64,000 bases of DNA from Girardinichthys multiradiatus (GCF_021462225.1 NC_061818.1:17691462-17755461); one strand, 5' to 3'. Shown: positions 1-11,492, counted from the stretch's first letter. Notes: a model not told the origin generated them from the sequence alone. Made by a program: numbers and translations.

Positions 1-515
1 TAAAGAAAAGTTTTGAAATGCTTTGAATCTGTGAGGGTATTTTACAAAATCTTACTATGGACTTTCTGAAATTTTTATTTATTTCAAATATAATAGTACT
101 TGAATTTATTAATTAACATCTTTGTGCTAAGTCGAGACAAACATATCTGTTATAAATACAAAAATAAATGTATTTTCTTTATGTTAATCTGAACCAAAAC
201 TGGTTTTATCGGGCTCTTCAGAAGTAGCAAATCACTGCTAAAATGCTGCCATGAAAAACTGAATTGTGTGTTTAGTTCTTGGAAAAACAAAATAAAACAA
301 GTCAGAAAATGTTAGATAAACTTTCTCAATGTAAAGAAAATACAGCTGATGTATATGAGCATAAAATAAATAACTGCCAGTGGTCATTGATTTAGTACCA
401 CAGATATAGGCATACAGTACAGTCTGTTCTTGTGTCTGACCTGCTGACAGCTCTTATAGATGACTGTCTCTCTCACCTCTCTGGTTCCTTTGTCTTTGTT
501 GTTGTTAAATGGTCC
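1..515. other. AT-rich intergenic DNA
   Basis: No gene is recognised here. The segment from about 420 to 515 occupies the place where a leader exon and intron of the following V3-type pseudogene would be expected, but no intact leader or splice donor can be read. Confidence 0.5.
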
Positions 516-764
516 AGATCAGAGTATGGAGTCATTTCTTCCAGTCCTGTGCTGGAAGAGACTGATCCAACTCTTAATTTGTCCTGTTTAAAATCTGGTT
601 TCTCATTTGCTTACTCTTTTATGAACTGGGTTAGAGAACATAAAGGAAAAGCACTAAATGGATCTAACACATTTGGATTTAATAATCTGTTTTCAGCAAC
701 AATTATACATTTAAATAATATCCAGAATTATGCTAGAAGTGTTTGGTCGATGTGCAATTTTTAA
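516..764 (+). pseudogene. V3-family IGHV pseudogene, degenerate V exon
   Basis: The frame reads SEYGVISSSPVLEE, then LNLSCLKSGFSF, then FMNWVREHKGKAL. This resembles the V3 exons at 47652 and 29817, which read SQNMESIPSSSVV...LSLSC and MHWIRQ. FR1 Cys and the FR2 Trp are present. After FR2 the similarity collapses, and the YYC motif, heptamer and nonamer are missing. No usable leader or acceptor is seen. It is an old, inactive V relic. V3 assignment is inferred from the shared N-terminal pattern. Confidence 0.6.
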
Positions 765-1027
765 GGAATCTTTATCCAACTATTAGTAGGTGTTGTATCT
801 AAATGTTTGAGCCTGTCTGCATAATTTCTACCCTGTGTAGATAATAAAAAAAACTAAAGCATAAATTAAAATGAGTGCATATAATTGCTTATTTTAAGAA
901 TGATTAAAATTGTTTTTGGATCAGAATTGCAGTCTGGAAAAATAATCTTTTAAATACATTATAAAAATATACTGTCAAAAATTAAACTCCACATACCAAG
1001 GATGTATTTGTAGGAAAATATTACATT

Positions 1028-1303
1028 GCGGGCTGCACGGTTGCTCAGTTGGTAGCACTGTTGCCTTGCAGCAAGAAGGTCTAAAAACATGACTTTTAGT
1101 TTAATTGGTCTCTCAATCGCCCTTTGGTGTGCATGGTTGTTTGTCATGTGTCACTCTGTGTTGCACTGCGATGGACCGGCGACCTGTCCAGGGTGTAAGT
1201 CGCCTCTGGCCCGTAGACTGCTGGAGATAGGCACCAGCTTCCCCGCGACCCACTATGGAATAAGCGGTAGAAAATGACTGACTGACTGACTGACTGACTG
1301 ACT
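1028..1303 (+). repeat. Dispersed teleost repeat with (GACT)n tail
   Basis: The segment starts GGGCTGCACGGTTGCTCAG and TTGGTAGCACTGTTGCCTTG and runs through GGCGACCTGTCCAGGGTGTA to TAGAAAATGACTGACTGACT, ending in a tandem GACT tail. Reverse-oriented fragments of the same sequence lie at about 60228-60345 and 62146-62225. It looks like a common fish interspersed repeat; an internal part seems deleted in this copy. The class (SINE or LINE 3' end) is not established. Confidence 0.7.
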
Positions 1304-1377
1304 TATTCTTCATTCTGGTCAGTGTACATAAAAAACCATTTTGTATTATGTGTTTCTGGAGGGGATGGTTTGGTATT

Positions 1378-1385
1378 ATGTAAAT
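1378..1385 (+). promoter_or_regulatory. Ig octamer (variant ATGTAAAT)
   Basis: ATGTAAAT, one base from ATGCAAAT, 91 bp before the leader ATG at 1469. The other V1 genes keep an octamer at the same distance. Confidence 0.75.
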
Positions 1386-1468
1386 CAGGAGAGTTGGGTT
1401 TTAAAGACTTGATCTGATGCTGTCAGCAGCAGAAGAGAAACTCCCATCAGATCACCTTCAACTCCAAC

Positions 1469-1901
1469 ATGTTCTCTGTAGCTCTGCTGCTGCTGCTGGC
1501 AGCTGGATCCTGTGAGTCTCACTGAGGCAGAAACATATACAGCATGATTACACTAAACTGAATATTCATGGTTGGTAACAATTCAGTTTTAATGTGTTTC
1601 TCCACAGGTGTAAAGTGTGAACAGCTGACACAGCCAGCCTCTGAGACTGTGCAGCCAGGTCAACGTCTGACCATCAGATGTCAGGTCTCTTATGATCTAG
1701 GCTACTACACAGCTTGGATCAGACAGCCTGCTGGGAAAGGACTGGAGTGGATTGGGATGAAATATATTGGAGACTCATACTACAAAGATTCTCTGAAGAA
1801 CCAGTTCAGCATCGACTTGGACACTTCCAGTAAAACAGTGACTCTAAATGGACAGAACCTGCAGCCTGAAGACTCTGCTGTGTATTACTGTGCCAGATAC
1901 C
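1469..1901 (+). CDS. ighv: IGHV segment, family V1, intact
   Basis: Germline heavy-chain V segment encoding FR1-CDR1-FR2-CDR2-FR3 of the antigen-binding domain. Leader exon 1469-1511 encodes MFSVALLLLLAAGS and ends at a GTGAGT donor. The V exon, 1608-1901, follows a TCCACAG acceptor and keeps the frame across the junction. Visible marks are EQLTQPASETVQPGQ, LTIRC (FR1 Cys), [25 protein letters not shown] and [11 protein letters not shown]. No stop or frameshift occurs, and a 23-bp RSS follows directly. The nearest relative is the copy at 33047, which shares the DSxYKDSLKN CDR2 region. It should be rearrangeable. The upstream octamer has one mismatch. Confidence 0.93.
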
Positions 1902-1940
1902 CACAGTGACACAAACAAGCAGCAGAGTTGTACAAAAACC
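1902..1940 (+). other. V-RSS, 23-bp spacer
   Basis: Heptamer CACAGTG at 1902-1908, a 23-bp spacer, and nonamer ACAAAAACC at 1932-1940. Both motifs match consensus. Confidence 0.95.
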
Positions 1941-2640
1941 CCTCACAACACATTTAATACAAAATCACCAGAGGAGGCGCTCTTGAACCAGTTTAATGTT
2001 TGACTTGATTAACTGAAAGAGTAAAAGTTACAGTATGCAAAGTTTATCCTTTACCTGTTGATATATACCTGAAATGACAAAAACAAACAAAACGTACAAA
2101 TTAAAAACATCATATTATGTTATATCTTTAAAAATAGCTGACAATTATTAAAATATTTTCATAATTTTGCTGAACAAGCATAATACAACAGAATAAAATC
2201 TCAAATGGCTCCAAAACAATGCAACAGGTCATATCAATCAATTTTTATTCAAAATGTGGTATCTTCACTTCTACAAAGAGCTTTAAAAACATTTGTATTT
2301 TCCTATTTTTATGGCTTCTTTTCAGCTTGTGGTTTAACAGAAATAAATATTGTTTACCCACTTCCACATAGAGTTTGAACACTGATTTGGTATTTAGATT
2401 TAAAAATGTTTCTGAGTTGCTTTCTGTGACAAAATTACCCTGACTGGGAAGAAAATGATTAAAACCCTAACTTTTGTAGCCACCTCTGCTTCATATTGAG
2501 ATTATTTCTAATATGGTCGCCTGTGACATCATTAGTGTAGACACTCATAAGATTTGTCACTATTTGACTTTAAATGTTTAAAGCCTTGAATAAAAATAAT
2601 AATAAAGTAACTGGAAAGAAATGTTTTGCTTAAACTATCA
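1941..2640. other. V1 3' flank and intergenic DNA
   Basis: The motif AGAGGAGGCGCTCTTGAACC just after the RSS recurs behind most V1 members (for example 12074 and 33539), so this is duplicated V1 flank. It then runs into AT-rich DNA and the upstream flank of the V2 gene. No gene is seen. Confidence 0.6.
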
Positions 2641-2733
2641 ACAACTCCAAAAATAAATTCAACACAATTATTAAAATCAAATATCTGCATAAAATCAAGA
2701 TGAGTTGTATTTGTTTTTCAGGGGGAGGAGTTG

Positions 2734-2741
2734 ATGTAAAA
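2734..2741 (+). promoter_or_regulatory. Degenerate octamer (ATGTAAAA) of V2 gene
   Basis: Sits 99 bp before the ATG at 2833, at the same place as ATGCAAAA at 31539. It has two mismatches to ATGCAAAT, so promoter strength is uncertain. Confidence 0.5.
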
Positions 2742-2832
2742 CTTGTTCTGCTTCCACCTTTACATGTCTGTGACAGAATTAAAGACCTGCAGTAAATCAG
2801 AGACAAACACACTGCAGACTGAGCAGAGACAA

Positions 2833-3293
2833 ATGGCTGCTACAATGATCAGACCTCATCAGGTTATGATTGCTTTTCTTATCCTGACAGTTAACTGGAC
2901 AGGTAAGAACAAAGGGTCCTTAAAGGAACCTCTTTAGTCATAAATACACAATTATTATAGTTCAGAACCTGATGATCTGTATGTCTGCAGGTACTGATGG
3001 TCAAACACTGACTGAGTCTGAACCAGTGGTTAAAAGACCTGGAGAATCCCACAGACTGACCTGCACATATTCTGGGTTTAGTAGCACTCCTAACGTGAAC
3101 TGGATCAGACAGGCAGCTGGAAAAGGACTGGAGTGGATTGCTTATATCAGGCATGACAGCGGCTACATCTACTACTCTGACTCGGTGAGAAACCGGTTCA
3201 CCATCTCCAGAGAAAACACCAGAAGTCAGGTGTATCTGCAGATGAACAGTCTGACAGCTCAGGATTCTGCTGTTTATTATTGTGCTCGAGAGC
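2833..3293 (+). CDS. ighv: IGHV segment, family V2, intact
   Basis: Leader exon 2833-2902 encodes [20 protein letters not shown] and NWT, ending at donor GTAAGA. The V exon 2991-3293 starts after TGTCTGCAG with [19 protein letters not shown]. It shows [12 protein letters not shown] (FR1 Cys), [33 protein letters not shown] and [10 protein letters not shown]. The frame is open throughout, and the RSS begins at 3294. It is very close to the V2 copies at 31638 and 63219, differing mostly in CDR1 and CDR2. A potentially functional V segment; the octamer is degenerate. Confidence 0.93.
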
Positions 3294-3331
3294 CACAGTG
3301 ACACAGAAAGCAGAAACACTGAACAAAAATT
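3294..3331 (+). other. V-RSS, 22-bp spacer (V2 family)
   Basis: Heptamer CACAGTG 3294-3300 and nonamer ACAAAAATT 3323-3331, separated by 22 bp. The same 22-bp spacing occurs in the V2 copies at 32099 and 63684. Confidence 0.88.
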
Positions 3332-3422
3332 CTGCAGTGCATGAATAGTTTTAACATGAAGCCACCACAGGGGGCGCACTAACACCATTTATCTATGTCA
3401 CAGCAAATATTGAGATACACAC

Positions 3423-5667
3423 TAGAGGCTGACATTTTTTCGGGAGTCCCACGGGTCATGGGATTCCCACGGGAATCCCGCCGGGAGACAGCATCAGTAA
3501 AGATCACGTGATTGGGACGGTACAGGATAAAAAATGAACGGGAGCAGACGGGAGCGGGAGCTAACTAATAGGAGGGAAAATAAACTAGGATCAATTGTCT
3601 TTGGAAATGTAAAACTGAGACTTTGTTATAAACTTTAAGAAAAAAAAACTTGGATCGACGCCGCCATTATGTAGTTTTTTTCCAAGAAGCCTATACTATA
3701 ATGTGGGTCAAACGAACTACAAGACCCACAAGCCAACAGTGCTTCTGCTCGGTGTTTTCCACCTGCGTTCAGGATGGAGGGAGCAAACGCAGGTGGAGAA
3801 CTGGACGTGGTAAAATTGGATTTGTAACGTAAAGTCAGAAGTAAGGACTTATCTATTAAACTCATAGAGCTGACAGGAAAGTCGCAAATATTACCGAACT
3901 TCAGGAGAGTTGAATGTAGCGGTTTTAACACGCAGTCTGCTGCTTGTAAAACGTGTTTAGTTGTAATCAAGTTCACCAGTGATTAAGGGACACTTGTTTG
4001 GCAAATTCTGGATTAAATCAGTCCTGCATCTCTTCATTCATCAAACCAAAAGTACCATCATGTGTCAAGTCTCATCTGACCAACAAAATTGCTGCATGTG
4101 CACTAAAGATTTAAGAGGTAAGGTACGGAAGCCCGTGAGGGGACATGGGGAAATGTATTTATTTTGCGTCCGCATTTTGGAACAGCAGCACAGATGACAA
4201 ACTGCTCATAAAACAAACACTGATATGTCATTGATATGGTTTATTTGTCATATGCAGGTTAACACGCAGTCAACTATGCGATAAAATGCTTAGGATAAGA
4301 AGAACCGTTCAAATCACGATAAAAACAAAAACACGGCGTACAAAAAAAAAAAAGTACACATCATGCAGCAGTAATAAGCAAACAAAGTGTCAGATGTGGT
4401 TTCATGCAGTATTATTGTTCAGTAGTTTGTTTGACAGCTTGTGGATAAAAACTGCCTTTTAGTCTGATTTGAAGATAATTTTATTTAAGGCCGATTTCAA
4501 AATAAAACTCAATAAATCTCAAAACGGGTGTAGTGTTTGTTTCATTTTTGCAGTTATCTGGTTTGGAAACTATCCCACAAAGTATTGCGAGATAACGCAA
4601 AGACTATTGCGTGGGGACACAAAAGAGAAAACAAATTCCCCATGTCCCCTCGCGGGCTCCGTAGAAAGGCTTCATCAAGGGAAGATATTAAATAAATATG
4701 TTGTGAAATAGAAAAAAATTTAATGTACCATTAAATGTACAATTTATTTAATACATCATTAAATATTAAGTGTACCACTAATTATGTCATGTCGTCTTTA
4801 AAATTATACTTAATTATTCAGTGGCATATTTAATTGCATTATAGTCCATTTCATGATATAATGGTACATTTATTGTTTCTAACGATGTATTAAATAAATA
4901 AATGGTACCTTTAATTTAATGGCACATTTAATGTTACATTTACTTCTCTTATGGGACATTCACAACATTTATTTATTTAATGATGATTTTATTGTATTAA
5001 TTTTGTCCAGTTTGACCCTCCATTCTTGATGCCTGTATAGGAGGTCATGTCAGAATTTAAATCAGGTGTTCTGGAGCAGATACACATCTAAAACTTGCAG
5101 GGAAGGGGTCCTTGAGGACCAGGGCTGTGAACCATTGAGGTACAGTTTCTAAATTGTGAAGGTAATGCCTTTTTGCCCTTTTGTTCAACAATTACAGTTC
5201 TCTTACTAGGTGCATTTTTCTTTCGTTTCAGCAACTTGAAACATAAAAGTAATGTCATTGTTCAAAGGAAACAGTCACTTAATAAATACGTAAAATACAA
5301 CTAGGGACATTTTGTTTATTCAACTAAGATAGGCATGGTCTGTTTCCTTGTTTAATATTTTATTATTTCTTCATTATTATTCTTTTTACTTTAACTGGCC
5401 TTTACTACAGCTAAAAACAGGCACCTAACTGGTCCTTCAAAGAAAGAAATTACCAAAAGACTAAATGAAGAAAACAAAAATGGGAGTGGCACAGGAGTGG
5501 GAGTCGTTCTGAATGGGAGCGGGATGGGAGTGGGAGTCAATTTACCAGGAGTGGGATGGGACAGGAATTTTTTCGTTATGCTGGCCTGGGATTGGGATGG
5601 GACAAGACATTTTTCTGTGGGAGCGGGATGGGACAGGAGAGAAAATCCACTCCCGTGTCACCCTCTA
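3423..5667. mobile_element. hAT-like DNA transposon, non-autonomous or decayed
   Basis: The ends are inverted: TAGAGGCTGACA on the left and TGTCACCCTCTA on the right. They are flanked by a perfect 8-bp direct repeat ATACACAC at 3415-3422 and 5668-5675, the length typical of hAT insertions. Subterminal DNA at both ends is rich in GGGAGCGGGA-type repeats. No open transposase of useful length is present. The V2 paralogues at 32106 and 63691 lack the insert, so it landed after the V2 duplication. Class rests on the TSD length and ends. Confidence 0.8.
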
Positions 5668-5675
5668 ATACACAC

Positions 5676-6990
5676 ATCTCTGATCATCTGAGGGGTCAAG
5701 AAGGTTCACACTGGAGAAATTATTTTGAGATGTTTTAGACCCAAAATCTGCCTTGTAAACCATTCAGAAAATTTTAAAATCTATTCTTTTACAAATAGGG
5801 GTTTGCATCGGTATTTTAGTGACTAGATTAAATCAGGATTCAAAAGAAAATGCATGAATCAGTTGAAAGTATTCTCATTTGTTAAACTTTTAATTTATCT
5901 CAATGCTTTCTTTTTAAAAATACACAGATCCTCCTTTCAACGTTTTGTTTTTTAGCAGAATGATGTATGTAAGAACACAATTTCAGTACTACAATGTAGT
6001 AAAGCAGACAGTTTATGTAAACCCTATTTATTGTTCCAGAAAGTTTACCTTCACAAGGGTCAAACATTTACCTAAGACCATGATTTTGTTATAAAAACTC
6101 AAACTCATATTCCTTTGTGGACTGGGAATGCACAATTGTTTGAAATAGTAACATTATAATATTATTTTATATTTAGAAGAAGAAAACTCTTCATTATTTG
6201 ATAAAACTGAAATGCAATGTCTCTGAATGTTTGGAATATGTAACCTAATTACAGACAGAGATTCATTTAATTGAGTTACACAACATTTTAGAAAAGCCAA
6301 TTTAAGACCAGGTGGGGAGACCTGAAACACCTCAATTGTCTCAGGTTTTACTGACATTTGAAAAAGACTGTTTAAAAAAATAACTGCAGTTGATTTTAAA
6401 AGTCATTGTTGATATTAAAATTAAAAATGAATTAAAATTGACTTAGTACAGATTCTTGCATGTATTTCATGTCTGATAGATATATATATTCATTTTCTTT
6501 TATTAAATTGTTTCCTTACTGTTACAATTTGTATAGAATTAATATTACACAGAACAGACTTACATCTTTATAATATTACCATTATAAAGATCACTAGACC
6601 AGTAGAGCGATGGAAAATTGCACAATAAGTTTAGGCCATTATACAGTTCACAAATAAACAAGCAGAGCCAGTAAATATCCTCAGGTCTTTTACACTTTCC
6701 TTAATAATGATATGAGAATACAGCTTTTCTAATTAATTCTAATTAATGTGCTTATTGCTATGTTAAAAATGCTCATTAGCTTCTTTATATGGCTGACCTT
6801 CAAACTCATCACATAATTCAGTCCCCTCAAACTAAACTGAGACATACATAACATTTTTTTCTCTGTTTCTATTACAATCACTGAGCTAATTTTACTTCAG
6901 CATTAGAAATTCAGGTACAGTATCCCTTCATGCTGCTGAAAGAACAGACACATATCTATGCAACATGTGGTCAAAAATGCTAACTTGCTG
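5676..6990. other. V2 3' flank, duplicated intergenic DNA
   Basis: Continues the sequence cut by the hAT-like element. ATCTCTGATCATCTGAGGGG here matches the flank behind the V2 gene at 31638 (about 32228). Similarity to 32228-32940 carries on in patches up to the next V1 promoter, marking a V2-V1 duplication unit. No gene is seen. Confidence 0.6.
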
Positions 6991-6999
6991 TTTTCCATT

Positions 7000-7007
7000 A
7001 TGTAAAT
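7000..7007 (+). promoter_or_regulatory. Octamer variant ATGTAAAT of V1 pseudogene
   Basis: 92 bp before the leader ATG at 7092, the normal V1 distance. Confidence 0.6.
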
Positions 7008-7091
7008 TGAGTGTTTTGTTTAAAAGACTTAATTTGATGTTGTCAACTGCAGAAGAAGAGAAACTCCCATCAGATCATCTTCAACACAAAC

Positions 7092-7499
7092 ATGTTCTCT
7101 GGAGCTCTGCTGCTGCTGCTGGATCCTCTAAGTCTCACTGAGGCAGAAATATTTACAGTATTATCACATTATTGTCTTTTTACTCACTCTTCTATACATT
7201 TTGTCTTTCTACAGATATAAAGTGTGAACGGCTGATACAGCCAGCCTCTGTAACTCTGCAGCTAGGTCAACGTCTGACTATCAACTGTCAGGTCTGTTAT
7301 TCTTTCAGCAGCCGTCCAACAGCTTGAATCAGACAGCCTGCAGAGAAAGGACTGGAGTGGATTGGTTGTGCGGACAAAGGATGGAGCACACTCAAGAACA
7401 AATTCAGCATCAGCATTATTTATTTCAGTAAAACAGTGACTAAATGGACAGAATCTACAGCCTGAAGAATCTGATGAGTATTACTGGGCAAGAGAGCAA
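7092..7499 (+). pseudogene. IGHV pseudogene, family V1
   Basis: The leader starts at 7092 (MFSGALLLLL), but its donor GTGAGT has become CTAAGT. The V exon begins near 7215 with IKCERLIQPASVTLQLGQ. The FR2 Trp codon is TGA (ACAGCTTGA, near 7320-7328). A 2-base deletion in the GTGACTCTAAATGG motif near 7438-7442 shifts the frame in FR3. The C-terminal YYC region also carries substitutions. The RSS spacing is kept, so it decayed as a whole gene. Confidence 0.9.
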
Positions 7500-7538
7500 G
7501 ACAGTGGCAGAAACAACCTACAAAGTTGTACAAAAACC
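7500..7538 (+). other. V-RSS of pseudogene, mutated heptamer
   Basis: Heptamer GACAGTG (first base changed), a 23-bp spacer, and consensus nonamer ACAAAAACC at 7530-7538. Confidence 0.8.
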
Positions 7539-7682
7539 TTTCATAGCCTGAAAACATGCATTATTACTCATCAACCAGAGGAGGCGCTTTTAGACCACAA
7601 ATTAATTCAGTTTAAGTTAAAAGGGACAGTACTGCAATGTTCATATTCTCAAAAGAAACACTGCAAACATGACATGAAACAC

Positions 7683-8247
7683 AGAATCAGAATCAGCTTT
7701 ATTGCCAAGTTTGTATACGGTTAAACAAGGAATTTGACTTAGGTACACTTCACTCTCAGTAATAAAGAATATTTTTTTAAAATGTAAATATATATATACA
7801 CAATAGGCTTTACAATACAATATAATTTGAGATCAGTCCAAGTATGGTACTGGAACTCTGACTGTCAAGTGTTCATCAGAGAAAAAGCTTGGGGGGAAAA
7901 AACTGTTTCTGTGGCGGCTGGTTTTACCAGCAAGCGCTCTGTAGCCCGGCCTAAATGTAAAAGCCTAAATAGTTTGTGTGCAGGGTGTGTGGGGTCTGCA
8001 CAGATTTTAGCTGCCCTTTTCCTGACCTTAGACCTGAATAACTCCTGGATAGAGGGAAGTTCAGCCCTGCTGATTCTCTCTGCAGACCTGATTGTTCGTT
8101 GCAGTTTGGACCTGTCCTGTTTAGTGGATGATACAAACCATACTGAGATGGACGAAGACAGGACAGACTGAATTATGGTAGTGTAGAAGATGACCAGCAG
8201 CTCCTGTGGAAGGTAATACTTCTTGAGTTACCTCAGGAAGTACAATC
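7683..8247 (-). mobile_element. LINE 3' end (CR1/L2/Rex-like), 5'-truncated
   Basis: Read on the minus strand this is the last part of a reverse transcriptase ORF and a short 3' tail ending in TTGGCAATAAAGCTGATTCT with TGATTC repeats. The same sequence occurs on the + strand at about 23870-24615. The ORF has several differences from that copy, and the element is truncated at its 5' end as usual for LINE insertions. Confidence 0.8.
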
Positions 8248-8599
8248 AAGTAAACTTGTAATTATTTTATCCATAATGAATGGATTGTTCAATATAGCCC
8301 TTTTCTTTGGTTCTTTGGTTATTGTCACCTAAAGACACTACAATATATTGACACTAATTCTGAAACAATATATAATTCAACAAATCAGAACTCCTTATTT
8401 ATTACCAGAATCTCAGTATTTTAGAGCAAATTTTCCACATCACCTCAAAGATAAAATTTGAAGCACTGTCTTTGTTAGAAAGCATATATTACGTGTTCAG
8501 AACATTTTGATGCTAATTGTATAATAAATAAGCAGCAGTAAATCACTCAACAACAGGGTGAGAAATCATGCATTTGGTTAAGCTCTTTGAAAAATGGAG

Positions 8600-9030
8600 T
8601 TTTGACAAAAATTCACACTGAAAGACTCACCCTCACCACCTGCTCCATCCAATGACTCCTCCACACGTCTCCCCTCCATCCAATCAGCATCAAGTCCGCA
8701 TGCCTCTTCAGCCAATCAACCTCTGACGCTTTGCTTTTAAGGACCGCCAGTCATGGATCCCTCCTGCTCTTCAGCCGAGCTCGGCCCTCCTCCACCCCAC
8801 CTCCACCATCTTCCTTCCAATCAACTCCTGGTCTCCTCACCACCTCTGGCCTTCACCCCACCACCAGTCAGATCCCTGGGGAAGACATCTCTAATCCTAA
8901 GCCTAAAATGTCCATTCAAGCTCATGATATTCTCAGAACTCATGTCTTCCTCCGGGGTCAGAGCGTCAAAGAAATAATCATTTGCCAATAAACTTCTCTA
9001 ATTGCCATCTTCGTGTTTCTTATTGGGAGT
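8600..9030. repeat. Dispersed repeat, copy 1 (second copy at 46130)
   Basis: GACTCACC followed by CT-rich DNA, a CTTTTAAGGA TATA-like motif, a GGGGAAGACATC motif and an AATAAA signal. A diverged copy lies at about 46130-46530. Promoter-like and poly(A)-like signals in a compact repeat suggest a solo LTR or similar element, but no ends or target duplication were found. The open frames through it are not convincing genes. Confidence 0.5.
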
Positions 9031-9492
9031 CTTTCAGGTTGAAATGACTATTCAACACAAAAAACAAGAACAACAACACAGAGATAGTCAAAATCTTTTA
9101 TATCTATTCCACCGTCTCAAACAATGACATCAGAACAGCCTATTACTTGATGAGGAAATACGACAATAACTACTATTGGAGGTTATTTTTAATGGTGATA
9201 AAAATATTGTTAAATTTCATTGTATAAAACAATGTTTATTTGATTTTTAGGAAGGTGGTGTGCTTTTCTTTTAAATAAGAAGGTGCTGTAAATTTATGTC
9301 CTCCCAATTTTTATATTAAAGACGAATGGGAACTATATCTTTCAGAAAGATAAACAGAGACTTAAAAGGAAATCTAGTACATCATTTCTGACATTCATAT
9401 GCATTTTCAATTTCAGGTATAGTGGCTCTACATGCTTCTTAAAGTAACAGTTTATGTTTCCTTCCAGAATACAAACAGGAAAGTTTGTCATT

Positions 9493-9500
9493 ATGCAAAT
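9493..9500 (+). promoter_or_regulatory. Consensus octamer ATGCAAAT
   Basis: 86 bp before the leader at 9579; a perfect octamer in front of a V pseudogene. Confidence 0.8.
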
Positions 9501-9578
9501 TGAACGTTCTGCTTTCAAGACCTCGTCTGATGCTGTCAGAAGAAGAGAAACTCCCATGAGATTATCTTCAACATCAAC

Positions 9579-9999
9579 ATGGTCTCTGTAGCTCTGCTGC
9601 TGCTGGCTGTTGGATCCTGTGAGTCTCTCTGACTGACTCAGGGTATGACTATGGTTCGCATTTTTATCGATCTTTAAATGATATACAATATTTGTTGCTT
9701 TTTTAGGTGTGAGGTGTGACACAGCCACATTCTGAGACTTTACACCCAGGTCAACGTTTGACCATCAGATGTCAGGTCTCTTTTTCTGCGGACTGGACTG
9801 GTTATGCAACAGATCAGACTGCCTGCAGGTAAAGGACTGGAGTGGATTGGTAGAAAAGGTGGTTTTTGGACCACAGAATACAAAGAGTCCATGAAAAACT
9901 AGTTCAGCATCGATGTAGACACCCCCAGTAAAACAGTGACTCTGAATGGACAGAATATGCAGCCTGAAGACTCTGCTGTATGTTACTGTGTGACAAAGC
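9579..9999 (+). pseudogene. IGHV pseudogene, family V1
   Basis: Leader 9579-9618 (MVSVALLLLAVGS) with donor GTGAGT and acceptor at 9705-9706 look usable. The V exon from 9707 lacks about 8 bases around the EQLTQP codons (GTGTGACACAGCC), which shifts the frame. FR2 has lost the bases encoding the Trp before IRQ. Stops follow in the normal frame. The YYC region (TGTTACTGTG) and RSS are recognisable. Promoter and splice sites are intact, so it may be transcribed but cannot encode a V domain. Confidence 0.9.
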
Positions 10000-10038
10000 C
10001 ACAGTGACACAAACAAGCAGCAGAGCTGTACGAAACCC
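10000..10038 (+). other. V-RSS of pseudogene
   Basis: Consensus heptamer CACAGTG 10000-10006, a 23-bp spacer, and nonamer ACGAAACCC 10030-10038 with mismatches. Confidence 0.85.
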
Positions 10039-11490
10039 TCTCAGGACACATATAATACAAACGTTTGACGGGATTAATAAAAGGGTATGCACAATGTATC
10101 CCTGAGATAAATAAAACTGAAATGACAAAAAAGAGACAAAACAAATTTACTTTATATTGTATCATAAAATTAAATATACCTTTAATTTTTTTAAAATCTC
10201 TTCACAATTTTATTGAACAAACATATAATAAATTCTCAGCGGGCCTCAAAACAAAGCAACAGCTCAGACAGGTGTTTTTTCAGACTTCAATCCGAGATGT
10301 GGTTTTCCTACTTCTAAAAGAGCTTGAGAAATGTTTTCGAGAAAAGTTCATTATTAATTAGATCTAAAGAAGTTCCTATAACAGTGTTAAAAGTTTTCAA
10401 ATATGATCACAAACATAAATTCAGAGGGAAAACTGCCTTGTCAGGAATCTGGACTGGTGACAACATTTTTTTAACCAACTACTTGAGTGAAGAATACAGA
10501 ATTGTTAAAATGCAGCAGCTAATAATCTGTGTGTACAAAAAATGCATCATACATCTTAAAATGTGAACAAGTGTGAAAAACAGCAGCTGAACTGATGAAG
10601 AGAAATGAGCAATAGTTGCTGTTGGGATTATGTTGTTTAACAGTATGGACACAGTCAAACTCCTTGCTATTTTCCGCTTTCTCAATACCATAAAACATTT
10701 CTTTAAATACAGAACCGATGGTTAGCATTGGTAAGATTCGGGCCAGCATGAACCCTTCAAAAGAGTTCATAACATAACTTATAAAACGACTCTGTATGAA
10801 ACCTTCATGGTCCTCTTCAGCAGTCTGATGCCTTACATTATTCAACACTCAATCCTGAGAGAATACTGGCAAAATGTTACATGAAAAACAAGCTAAAAAA
10901 TACTCTTCTGGATGATCATTAATAGGTCAGCACATTTAACTCTGGAATTAAAAATAATGACGTTTTCTCTCCACTTTGTGTACGTCATTTATCTACATGA
11001 AACAATGTGTTTAGTTTTTGTAACGTCATCATTAACAAATCTATTTTTTCACTCATCTGGTTAAAAAGGCACATCTTTAGAGAGGCTGCATAAAATGCCC
11101 CGAGAATTCATTTTTACAAGACTCTACAAGAAGAAGTAGTAGATACTCTATATCTATATAACATTTTAGCATAATGACCCAAACGACACTGATTCATTTT
11201 AGTAGATTCTTATTCTTAACACCTATGATAAAAATGTTTTTTTTATTTTATTTATGTTATGTAATAAAACAATGATTATTGGCTGTCAAACTGTGTACCA
11301 GATCCTGAAGTCTAAAGTAAGTACAAATACAGACAATCAGAAAACTGATAAAACACTTTTTTAAATAAAGATATTTTTGACATTTCTCCAGAAATGAAGA
11401 AGTTAATTAAATGCTGACTTAATCCCTGCTTGCTGGTTGAAATAAAAGATCAAACTTCCTGCAATCAAATCCTAATAGGCAGGTCTGTCA
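10039..11490. other. V1 intergenic DNA
   Basis: AT-rich sequence resembling the flanks of other V1 members, for example a TATTGAACAAACATA motif shared with 31180. No RNA gene, protein gene or clear transposon is recognised. Confidence 0.5.
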
Positions 11491-11492
11491 AT

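Noticed and set aside
2891..3388. 165-codon minus-strand frame over a V2 gene (also 31696-32124)
   Set aside because: Antisense shadow of the V exon; the + strand has splice sites, framework motifs and an RSS.
8731..8991. Pro/Ser-rich frames as a possible gene
   Set aside because: Two overlapping frames in a dispersed repeat; the second copy at 46175 does not conserve either frame well.
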